From: Bacteroidota bacterium
GTDB lineage: Bacteria > Bacteroidota > Bacteroidia > Bacteroidales > Prolixibacteraceae
Reading direction: 5' to 3'
Assembly (NCBI GenBank): GCA_030691295.1
Contig: JAUYEQ010000162.1
Coordinates: 1 to 7,997, forward strand
Length of the DNA: 7,997 bases
Both the position numbers and the translations under genes were made by a program. Each line of letters starts with the position of its first letter. The first letter of the stretch is position 1. Shown one piece after another: positions 1 through 5,768 of this stretch. Under the pieces are notes generated by a model. The model worked only from the letters and a program-made list of their open reading frames with translations, did not search any database and was not told where the DNA came from.

Positions 1-85
1 AAATATACATTTTTATCGAAAATTAAAGGGCGAAAATTAGAATGTTTTATCCAGATTACAATCCTGTTTAGTATAAATTAACAAT

Positions 86-116
86 TTTGCAGACTTATTA
101 AAAAGAATTACTTTTG
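86..116 (+). promoter_or_regulatory. Bacteroidetes-type promoter for the oxoamine synthase gene
   Basis: A TTTG (86-89) lies 19 bases before TACTTTTG (109-116), which matches the Bacteroidetes -7 consensus TAnnTTTG exactly. Both the elements and their spacing fit the -33/-7 pattern known for the primary sigma factor of this phylum. Transcription would begin near base 121-123 and leave a leader of about 20 bases before the GTG start at 143. The match is read directly from the sequence; activity is inferred. Confidence 0.6.
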
Positions 117-142
117 CGATGTTAATTTAAAACCCAAATCAA

Positions 143-1390
143 GTGGATATTTTTGAAAAATTAAGAAACAACTTGGGCGACCTGGGAAAATACATGAAAC
201 AGGCCCACGGATATTTTGCTTTCCCAAAACTGGAAGGCGAAATAGGTACCAGAATGAAATTTAGAGGTAAGGAAGTGTTGGTTTGGAGCCTGAACAATTA
301 TATCGGACTTGCAAATCATCCTGAAGTGCGTGAAGCAGACGCTCAGGCATCGGCGGATTATGGCCTTGCCTACCCGATGGGAGCCCGCATGATGTCGGGA
401 CAAACCAATAAACATGAAGAACTGGAGCAAAATCTGGCCGAATTTGTTGGAAAGCAAGATGCCTTCCTGCTGAATTTTGGTTATCAGGGAATGGTTTCGA
501 TCATTGATGCAGTTTGTGGCCGCAATGATGTGATCGTTTATGATTCTGAATCACATGCATGTATCCTCGACGGTGTAAGGTTGCACATGGGCAAGCGTTT
601 TGTGTATGCCCACAACAATATGGACAGCCTCCGGAACATGTTGCAAAAAGCAACCCGTCTGGCTGAAAAACAAAAGGGCGGTATATTACTTATTACTGAA
701 GGTGTTTTCGGTATGTCGGGCGACCTTGGTAAACTGGATGAAATTGCCAAATTCAAGGATGAATTCTCTTTCCGTCTGCTTGTTGACGATGCGCATGGTT
801 TTGGAACAATGGGAGCAACAGGTGCAGGTACAGCCGAGCATTTTGGAGTAAGCGATAAAATTGATCTTCTGTTCGGAACTTTTGCCAAATCAATGGCCGG
901 AATTGGCGCTTTTGTTGCCGGTGACGAAGACATCTGCAACTATTTGCGTTACAACATGCGTTCGCAAACATTCGCAAAATCATTGCCAATGGCCATGGTA
1001 ATCGGTGCATTGAAACGACTGGAACTTTTACGCACGAAACCTGAACTGCGCGAAAAACTTTGGTTTATTGTTGATGCCCTTCAAACTGGATTGAAAGCAG
1101 AAGGTTTTGATTTGGGAGCAACCAACTCATGTGTTACCCCGGTTTATTTCACCGGCGGAGTTGGTGAAGCCACCAGTGCAGTGATGGATCTTCGTGAAAA
1201 CTACAATATTTTTTGTTCCGTGGTAGGTTATCCGGTTATTCCAAAAGGACTGATCATGCTTCGATTGATTCCAACAGCCTTGCATACTCTGGAAGATGTG
1301 GAATATACCATCAAAGCATTTTCTGAAATAAGAAAAAAACTTGAAGAAGGTAAATACAATACCTCTCAGATTCCATCGATAATGGATTAA
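143..1390 (+). CDS. PLP-dependent alpha-oxoamine synthase (serine palmitoyltransferase / cysteate acyltransferase-like)
   Basis: This 415-residue fold-type I PLP enzyme belongs to the alpha-oxoamine synthase family, which joins an amino acid to an acyl thioester with loss of CO2. Visible landmarks are H138 (SESHACILDG, expected to stack on the PLP ring), D215 and H218 (VDDAHGFG, cofactor binding), K249 in GTFAKS (the Schiff-base lysine) and R374 in LRLIPTALHT (probable substrate carboxylate contact). The length is normal for the family. It has no signal peptide, so it is cytoplasmic. I favour synthesis of the sphingoid base (serine plus acyl thioester) or of capnine, the sulfonolipid base (cysteate plus acyl thioester), because no biotin or threonine-degradation genes lie nearby and Bacteroidota carry such enzymes. 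8-Amino-7-oxononanoate synthase and glycine C-acetyltransferase remain possible. The start is GTG: an in-frame stop at 128-130 rules out an upstream start, and the next in-frame ATG (194) would remove 17 residues. It appears monocistronic, between a promoter and a terminator. Confidence 0.85.
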   Translation: MDIFEKLRNNLGDLGKYMKQAHGYFAFPKLEGEIGTRMKFRGKEVLVWSLNNYIGLANHPEVREADAQASADYGLAYPMGARMMSGQTNKHEELEQNLAEFVGKQDAFLLNFGYQGMVSIIDAVCGRNDVIVYDSESHACILDGVRLHMGKRFVYAHNNMDSLRNMLQKATRLAEKQKGGILLITEGVFGMSGDLGKLDEIAKFKDEFSFRLLVDDAHGFGTMGATGAGTAEHFGVSDKIDLLFGTFAKSMAGIGAFVAGDEDICNYLRYNMRSQTFAKSLPMAMVIGALKRLELLRTKPELREKLWFIVDALQTGLKAEGFDLGATNSCVTPVYFTGGVGEATSAVMDLRENYNIFCSVVGYPVIPKGLIMLRLIPTALHTLEDVEYTIKAFSEIRKKLEEGKYNTSQIPSIMD

Positions 1391-1403
1391 GATTTTTATA
1401 ATT

Positions 1404-1435
1404 AAAAAACCATCTCTTCGGGGATGGTTTTTTTT
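1404..1435 (+). terminator. Intrinsic terminator with UUCG tetraloop
   Basis: CCATCTC (1410-1416) pairs with GGGATGG (1421-1427), with one G-U pair, around a TTCG loop closed by C-G. This is the very stable cUUCGg tetraloop. Six A before the stem and eight T after it extend the pairing and give the U-tract. It lies 13 bases after the stop of the oxoamine synthase gene and ahead of the tRNA. Confidence 0.92.
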
Positions 1436-1454
1436 ATCTTTAAACTCAAATGTT

Positions 1455-1527
1455 GCCTCTTTAGCTCAGTTGGTAGAGCAGCTCATTCGTAATGAGCAGG
1501 TCGGCGGTTCGAGTCCGCCATGAGGCT
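1455..1527 (+). tRNA. tRNA-Thr, anticodon CGU
   Basis: A complete 73-base cloverleaf reads ACG codons. The D stem is GCTC/GAGC (1464-1467 with 1476-1479). The anticodon stem is GCTCA/TGAGC (1481-1485 with 1493-1497) around TTCGTAA, with the anticodon CGT at 1488-1490. The variable loop is AGGTC. The T stem is GGCGG/CCGCC (1503-1507 with 1515-1519) around TTCGAGT. The acceptor stem is GCCTCTT (1455-1461) with ATGAGGC (1520-1526), where the sixth pair is a U-U mismatch. The discriminator is U, and CCA is not encoded, so it must be added afterwards. The gene stands alone, directly after a terminator, so it needs its own promoter; I did not find a clear one in the short gap. Confidence 0.95.
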
Positions 1528-1625
1528 CTGATCAAAAAAATACTCCGAAATTTTGTTTGTTACTGGAATCACCAAGGAAAATTACACTTCCTCCTCAGAA
1601 AAAAAATGCATTTCATGCTGAAAAA

Positions 1626-1669
1626 TGACCAGTTCGTCACGGAAATCGAACAGTTCATGACATTTGTCA
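1626..1669 (+). promoter_or_regulatory. Two TGAC/GTCA inverted repeats, possible operator
   Basis: TGAC (1626-1629) and GTCA (1636-1639) form an inverted repeat with a 6-base spacer. TGACA (1658-1662) and TGTCA (1665-1669) form a second with a 2-base spacer. Counted on the TGAC/GTCA cores the second spacer is 4 bases. Such half-site geometry resembles sites of dimeric regulators, for example the Crp/Fnr family. They lie 65-110 bases before the glycosyltransferase start. The repeats are seen; any binding is a guess. Confidence 0.3.
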
Positions 1670-1711
1670 ATTTCGTAACATATAATTTAACGTTGAAGAA
1701 ATATAAAAGAC

Positions 1712-1719
1712 TATTTTTG
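1712..1719 (+). promoter_or_regulatory. Candidate -7 element for the glycosyltransferase gene
   Basis: TATTTTTG matches TAnnTTTG exactly. No good TTTG lies at the expected distance upstream; the nearest is GTTG at 1692-1695 with a 16-base spacer. Transcription would start only about 10 bases before the ATG at 1734, giving a very short leader. The 8-mer is easily produced by chance in A/T-rich DNA. Confidence 0.3.
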
Positions 1720-1733
1720 GGGCATTCAAAACT

Positions 1734-2867
1734 ATGACTATGATCATCCAAATAAATATCTTTCTAAGTCTCGCCATAAGTTTTTCAATCGTCTATTTTA
1801 TAGTTCCGAAGATTATTAAGGTCTCAAATATCAAGAAATTGTTTGATGTTCCTAATCATCGTTCAGCAGCCAAACACATCGTCCCTACATTGGGCGGGAT
1901 TGCCATATTCGCAGGTTTTAGGCTTAGCCAGGTAATTTCTTTAAACAGTTTTAATACCAACGAGCTAAAATATTTATCAGCCGGAGTTCTTGTAATGTTT
2001 CTCATTGGCTTGAAAGACGATATCATTGGTATTTCTGCAAAGGCAAAATTAATCGTTCAGTTACTGGTAGCTTTTTATCTGGTTATTCTTGGTAATTACC
2101 AGATTACGAACCTTCACGGAATATTGGGCATCCACGAAATTGAATATTTTTCAGGAATTTTTCTTTCAGTTTTTGTAATTGTCGGAATCATAAACTCACT
2201 AAACCTCATCGATGGAATTGATGGCCTTTCATCCGGAATTGGGATAGTTATTTCGTCCGTTTTCGGATTGTTGTTTCTGGCTGCCGGTGATTACATTTAT
2301 GCACTTACTTGTTTTAGCTTAACAGGTAGTTTAATCGCATTTTTCCTGTTCAATGTTTTTGGTCACGCCAATAAAATATTCATGGGCGATACAGGTTCAC
2401 TTATTCTCGGAGTTATTGTTGCTGCAATTACCATTCATTTCATTGAATTTAAGCCAGTTTCATCAACTTCTTTTTACGGATCCAGTGCAATTGCCTTGTC
2501 AATAATAATTGTGCCAGTTATTGATACGCTCAGGGTTTTCATGATCAGGATATCACAAAAACGCTCGCCATTTTCACCAGATATGAACCACATTCATCAC
2601 AATTTGCTTAAATTAACCGGAGGACACCACCTTGCTGCAAGTTCTATTATGATTGCTGCAAATGGATTGATAATATTACTTTCTTTTATTCTTATCGAAG
2701 AAATCGGCAACAACATGCTATTTATGCTTCTGCTGGTTGTAGGTTTCGTTTTGGCCAGTATTCCGGCTTATATGCTGAAATGGCAGGGTAAAAATGCACC
2801 GGTTGAAGAAAAGGAAAACAAATCAATATTTGCGCTTTCAATTTTCACGAAAAAGCAAAAAGTATAG
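1734..2867 (+). CDS. WecA/TagO-like polyprenyl-phosphate glycosyl-1-phosphate transferase
   Basis: This 377-residue integral membrane protein belongs to the MraY/WecA family, which transfers a sugar-1-phosphate (usually GlcNAc-1-P) from a UDP-sugar to undecaprenyl phosphate. That is the first step of many cell-surface glycans. It is hydrophobic almost throughout, with about ten likely membrane segments. Family motifs appear in order: PNHRS and PTLGG (40-55), the Mg-binding DD pair (D95, D96), NLIDGIDGL with D160 and D163, GDTGS with D219, and HIHH (286-289). The PNHRS and HIHH forms point to the WecA/TagO/RgpG branch rather than MraY, and no murein cluster surrounds it. The tail from about 345 is charged and probably cytoplasmic. 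The start at 1734 is the first in-frame ATG; an ATG two codons later (1740) is equally possible. The sugar acceptor pathway cannot be read here, since no other glycan genes are adjacent. Confidence 0.9.
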   Translation: MTMIIQINIFLSLAISFSIVYFIVPKIIKVSNIKKLFDVPNHRSAAKHIVPTLGGIAIFAGFRLSQVISLNSFNTNELKYLSAGVLVMFLIGLKDDIIGISAKAKLIVQLLVAFYLVILGNYQITNLHGILGIHEIEYFSGIFLSVFVIVGIINSLNLIDGIDGLSSGIGIVISSVFGLLFLAAGDYIYALTCFSLTGSLIAFFLFNVFGHANKIFMGDTGSLILGVIVAAITIHFIEFKPVSSTSFYGSSAIALSIIIVPVIDTLRVFMIRISQKRSPFSPDMNHIHHNLLKLTGGHHLAASSIMIAANGLIILLSFILIEEIGNNMLFMLLLVVGFVLASIPAYMLKWQGKNAPVEEKENKSIFALSIFTKKQKV

Positions 2868-2890
2868 CATTGCTTGCCATCTGAACAAGT

Positions 2891-2941
2891 AAATAACACG
2901 CCCATCATCCTCAGATTATGAAGTTGATGGGCGAGTTATTT
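2891..2941 (+). terminator. Hairpin terminator after the glycosyltransferase gene
   Basis: CGCCCATCA (2899-2907) pairs with TGATGGGCG (2925-2933). After one A-A mismatch, AATAAC (2892-2897) pairs with GTTATT (2935-2940), and an A-T pair closes the base. The stem is thus 16-17 bp with a 17-base loop. The following T-tract is short, so it may act as a transcript-end stabiliser as much as a terminator. It begins 23 bases after the stop codon. Confidence 0.65.
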
Positions 2942-3150
2942 CTAATAAACCCGTTCACAAATAATTTTCTCTGTAACATCCATTTACTATAGAATGGTAG
3001 GGTTGAACCCTTCCCAAATCAGCTCCTGGTTTTGTACTTTGCTGCCGAATGCTTCTTTTATATTCCGCTCCAAAATAAACACCTTTGCTGATGGCTGTAA
3101 ACTACAATCTCATACAACGATTTGCGTCAATACGCCATGCCATACAGACG

Positions 3151-3186
3151 AAAAAAAGGCCATCTGTCAGTTGACAAATGGCCTTT
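3151..3186 (-). terminator. Intrinsic terminator of rny
   Basis: On the minus strand AAAGGCCAT (3186-3178) pairs with ATGGCCTTT (3163-3155). An inner TGTC/GACA stem closes a 4-base loop after one A-C mismatch. The stem runs into seven T on the minus strand (complement of A at 3151-3157), the usual U-tract. It sits 22 bases past the rny stop. The opposite direction has only three T, so it works best for rny. Confidence 0.88.
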
Positions 3187-3208
3187 GATTATTAGTTGAA
3201 GTACTTAT

Positions 3209-4759
3209 TTATTTTGCGTAGCTGATGGCACGCATTTCGCGGATCACAGTAATTTTTATTTGTCCGGGATAAGTCATTTCGTCTTGAATGCGTTTTGCAA
3301 TATCGAACGACAATTGTTCTGAATCCTTGTCGCTGATTTTATCGCTTCCAACAATTACCCTTAATTCGCGTCCAGCCTGAATGGCATAGGTTTTCAATAC
3401 TCCCGGATAGGAAAGGGCAAGTTCTTCAAGCGTTTTCAGTCGTTTGATGTACGATTCAACTACTTCGCGGCGTGCGCCCGGTCGTGCTCCTGAAATGGCA
3501 TCACAAACCTGTACAATCGGAGAAAGCAAACTGGTCATTTCAACTTCGTCGTGGTGAGCGCCAATGGCATTGCAAATATCCGGTTTCTCCTTGAAACGTT
3601 CGGCCAACTTCATACCCAATACTGCGTGCGGCAATTCCGGTTCGTCATCGGGCACTTTCCCAATATCATGAAGCAAACCGGCACGTTTGGCGGCCTTGGC
3701 GTTCAAACCTAATTCGGTAGCCATGATGGCGCACAAATTCGCCACTTCGCGTGAGTGCTGCAACAAATTCTGACCATACGACGAACGGTATTTCATTTTA
3801 CCGATCATGCGGATTAATTCAGGATGCAAACCGTGAACACCCAAATCGATGGTGGTACGTTTTCCTGTTTCAATAATTTCTTCTTCCACCTGTTTGCGCA
3901 CTTTTTCAACAACTTCCTCGATGCGAGCCGGATGAATACGGCCATCGGTTACCAGTTGATGCAGCGCCAGACGGGCAATCTCGCGACGTACGGGATCAAA
4001 TCCTGAAAGCACAATGGCTTCCGGAGTATCGTCAACAATAATCTCGACACCTGTGGCAGCTTCGAGCGCACGAATATTACGACCTTCGCGGCCAATAATA
4101 CGCCCTTTTATCTCGTCACTTTCGATGTGGAAAATAGTCACAGAATTTTCGATCGCAGTTTCGGTTGCAACACGCTGAATAGTTTTAACCACCACTTTTT
4201 TGGCTTCTTTATTGGCCGAAAGTTTGGCTTCTTCCATGATCTCGTTGATGTACGACATAGCCTCTGTTTTGGCTTCATTCTTCAACGAATCAACCAATTG
4301 GGCTTTGGCTTCTTCTGCTGATAAGCCTGACAATACTTCAAGCTTTTCAACCTGTTGTTTGTGCAAAGCTTCCACTTCGTGCTCACGTTTTTCAAGCAGT
4401 TCAAGCTGATTGGTCAGGTTTTCGCGGATAACATCCACATCGTGTTTTGAAGTTTCAAAGTCCTTAATACTGCGATTAAGTTCCTCTCTGCGTTGATTAA
4501 TGCCGGTTTCCCGTTGTTTTAGTTTTGCTTCGAAATTGTTGACCTTGATATTCTTCTCATTGATGTATTCCTCATGGTCAGATTTCAATTGAAGGAATTT
4601 CTCTTTAGCCTGAAGAATTTTATCTTTCTTTATTACTTCTCCAGCAGCTTCCGCTTCAGTAACAATTTTTTGTTTTTTACTGTGAAGAGCCTTGTCCCAC
4701 ATAAAATAGGAAAGTATCCCTCCACCTAAAAAGCCTGATATCGCATATATAATCTCCAT
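3209..4759 (-). CDS. rny: Ribonuclease Y
   Basis: This is a 516-residue membrane-anchored endoribonuclease that starts decay or processing of mRNA; the family is usually about 520 residues, so it is full length. In order it has one N-terminal membrane helix (about 3-22), a long charged coiled coil (about 28-190), a KH RNA-binding domain with the GREG loop (223-226), and an HD phosphohydrolase domain with the metal-binding HD pair (H364, D365) in LLHDIGK. AHHDE follows, then the conserved C-terminal region. Every hallmark residue I can recognise is intact. The ATG at 4759 puts the membrane helix at residue 3, as is normal for the family. It lies downstream of the coiled-coil gene and zapA on the same strand, 127 bases from zapA, with a long inverted repeat in the gap. 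It ends at a strong terminator and may be co-transcribed with zapA; I see no convincing promoter directly before it. Confidence 0.97.
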   Translation of the reverse strand: MEIIYAISGFLGGGILSYFMWDKALHSKKQKIVTEAEAAGEVIKKDKILQAKEKFLQLKSDHEEYINEKNIKVNNFEAKLKQRETGINQRREELNRSIKDFETSKHDVDVIRENLTNQLELLEKREHEVEALHKQQVEKLEVLSGLSAEEAKAQLVDSLKNEAKTEAMSYINEIMEEAKLSANKEAKKVVVKTIQRVATETAIENSVTIFHIESDEIKGRIIGREGRNIRALEAATGVEIIVDDTPEAIVLSGFDPVRREIARLALHQLVTDGRIHPARIEEVVEKVRKQVEEEIIETGKRTTIDLGVHGLHPELIRMIGKMKYRSSYGQNLLQHSREVANLCAIMATELGLNAKAAKRAGLLHDIGKVPDDEPELPHAVLGMKLAERFKEKPDICNAIGAHHDEVEMTSLLSPIVQVCDAISGARPGARREVVESYIKRLKTLEELALSYPGVLKTYAIQAGRELRVIVGSDKISDKDSEQLSFDIAKRIQDEMTYPGQIKITVIREMRAISYAK

Positions 4760-4796
4760 TTGTTATTAAATTAAACTTGTTTACACTAAAATAAAT

Positions 4797-4868
4797 AAAC
4801 CCGCATTTTCAACCTGAAATCCCGGAATTCAAATAAAATTCCAAAATCCAGATATAAAATGCGGGTTT
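4797..4868 (-). repeat. Perfect 13-bp inverted repeat with nested hairpin between zapA and rny
   Basis: AAACCCGCATTTT (4797-4809) is the exact reverse complement of AAAATGCGGGTTT (4856-4868). The 46-base interior holds a second inverted repeat, GGAATT (4824-4829) and AATTCC (4837-4842), with a 7-base loop. On the minus strand the structure starts 18 bases after the zapA stop and ends in a T-rich run before rny. It could be a terminator or attenuator for the upstream pair, an RNA-processing site, or a leader element of rny. The pairing is seen; the role is inferred. Confidence 0.7.
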
Positions 4869-4886
4869 TGTATATATGATAAAATT

Positions 4887-5180
4887 TTATTCCTTCAATG
4901 ACAGATAATCACTTAATTCTTCATCCAGCTTTTTCAACTCGTCAAACAATGGCGAACGGTCAACTTTTTCTTCAAGATCAATCGTTTTTAACGCAAACTG
5001 AAAAGCTGTCATTGCTAAAAAGTCCTGCGTGCTGCTACCTGAATACTTTTGTCGATACTGAAGAATTATATCATTTATTATTTTGGCAGCTTTCCGGTAT
5101 TTTTCCTCATCGTCCCTGTCCACCTTCAATGGATATTCTCGTCCGTCAATTTTGATCTTTATAGAAAGCTTGTCTGTCAT
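4887..5180 (-). CDS. zapA: Cell division protein ZapA
   Basis: This 97-residue cytoplasmic protein matches the ZapA family, which binds FtsZ and bundles its filaments at the Z-ring. The N-terminal part (MTDKLSIKIKIDGREYPLKV) is the short beta-rich head with the typical G-R-E-Y-P-L turn. Residues about 25-45 (EEKYRKAAKIINDIILQYRQ) and 50-95 form two helices, the second a likely coiled coil for dimer and tetramer formation. The central DFLAMTAFQFALKTIDLE is the best family marker. Its length is typical. The upstream coiled-coil gene ends 11 bases before this start, so the two are almost surely co-transcribed and probably act together. The start at 5180 gives the expected head domain with no extension. 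Confidence 0.88.
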   Translation of the reverse strand: MTDKLSIKIKIDGREYPLKVDRDDEEKYRKAAKIINDIILQYRQKYSGSSTQDFLAMTAFQFALKTIDLEEKVDRSPLFDELKKLDEELSDYLSLKE

Positions 5181-5191
5181 TTATCTTTGTA

Positions 5192-5485
5192 TTACTTGTT
5201 TAAAAGAGCAATACATTTATCAATTTCCCGCACTAATTTTTGAATCTTGCTTTTTGCATCCTTGTTATCATCGTCTGATGCAACCAACATTTTTGCCAAT
5301 TTTACATTTTCATATTTCTGTTCAAGCAAACTATTTTCCTGACGAAGATGATTGATAGTCTCTTCAAGACTTTCAATTTTTCCACGCAACTGCTCCTTTT
5401 CCTGTTTAAGATTTTCGTGTTTAGCAATCATCTGCTTCACTTTAAGCTTAAACTCTAACAGTAGGTTTTTCTCCGGATCAGTCAT
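5192..5485 (-). CDS. Small coiled-coil protein, possible ZapA partner
   Basis: This 97-residue cytoplasmic protein has no signal peptide or membrane segment. Residues about 8-63 form a continuous, highly charged coiled coil with leucine and isoleucine at heptad spacing (for example LRGKIESLEETINHLRQEN). A short acidic linker follows (about 69-75, ASDDDNKD), then a second helix (about 76-97, KIQKLVREIDKCIALLNK). That tail is a pattern I associate from memory with small Bacteroidota proteins encoded next to zapA; I cannot verify this here. The size and coiled coil recall ZapB, which bridges ZapA to other division proteins in gammaproteobacteria, but coiled coils look alike and homology is unproven. 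The gene is 11 bases from zapA on the same strand, the main reason to suggest a division role. The start at 5485 is the first in-frame ATG. Confidence 0.85.
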   Translation of the reverse strand: MTDPEKNLLLEFKLKVKQMIAKHENLKQEKEQLRGKIESLEETINHLRQENSLLEQKYENVKLAKMLVASDDDNKDAKSKIQKLVREIDKCIALLNK

Positions 5486-5768
5486 TTTTTTCTGCTTTCA
5501 CTCGAAAACATCATTATTAATTATCTGATTATTATGCGTTCTCATGGAACTCTCATGCCAGAAAGCATCCACTCTGTATATTAATTTTCATTCACTTTTT
5601 TGCCGCCTTCTTTGAAATCACTTCTGCGGCATGTTCGTTTCATCGACAAAATTAACATTTTTGGTCAATAGATGAAATTTGCGACCGATTATTTCGTTTT
5701 TACCGAAACCGGGATCTGACGGTTGAAACGGATAAGTTTTATATTTTCGCAGACCAAATAAAATTAGA
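5486..5768. promoter_or_regulatory. Divergent promoter region, zapA cluster / M23 peptidase
   Basis: This 283-base region separates the minus-strand division cluster from the plus-strand peptidase gene, so it must drive both. It contains inverted repeats TGCCGC (5601-5606) with GCGGCA (5626-5631), TTTCG (5692-5696) with CGAAA (5704-5708), and AACCG (5707-5711) with CGGTT (5720-5724). No coding sequence or RNA gene is recognisable. For the peptidase, TATTTTCG (5742-5749) matches the -7 consensus at all but one position, without a good -33 element. Confidence 0.55.
5647..5677 (-). promoter_or_regulatory. Candidate promoter for the coiled-coil/zapA(/rny) operon
   Basis: Read on the minus strand, TAATTTTG (5654-5647) matches TAnnTTTG exactly. 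TTTC (5677-5674) lies 19 bases upstream, three of four bases matching the -33 TTTG. Transcription would start near 5641, giving a leader of about 155 bases before the ATG at 5485. That is long for such a gene and includes the TGCCGC/GCGGCA inverted repeat. Confidence 0.4.

Larger units (their letters stand above)
2868..3208. other. Convergent intergenic region between glycosyltransferase and rny
   Basis: This 341-base gap separates two genes that run towards each other. Its left end holds a hairpin for the plus-strand gene and its right end a strong hairpin for rny. The middle, about 2942-3150, has no recognisable gene. It contains a 13-base palindrome, AGGGTTGAACCCT (2999-3011). It also holds an open stretch of 40 codons on the minus strand (2987-3109) that lacks an ATG and is preceded by an in-frame TGA. 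Confidence 0.8.

Noticed and set aside
1..81. 26 open codons at the window start, ending in TAA at 79-81
   Set aside because: It could be the tail of an upstream gene, but the stretch is very A/T-rich, short, and has no recognisable sequence, so it cannot be supported.
1503..1527. tRNA 3' end as an integration (att) site
   Set aside because: I found no second copy of the tRNA 3' end in the window and no integrase or mobile genes.
1492..1737. 81-codon plus-strand open frame starting within the tRNA
   Set aside because: Its start is inside the tRNA anticodon arm and its first third is tRNA sequence. Only the last 43 codons (from 1606) are worth keeping as a weak leader-peptide idea.
2994..3188. 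64-codon plus-strand open frame in the convergent gap
   Set aside because: It runs through the rny terminator hairpin, has no recognisable domain, and a biased Cys/Ser/Thr content. It is probably a chance frame.
5601..5631. TGCCGC/GCGGCA inverted repeat as a terminator
   Set aside because: Only 6 bp with a 19-base loop and no T-tract on either strand after the stem, and it lies between divergent genes where no terminator is expected.
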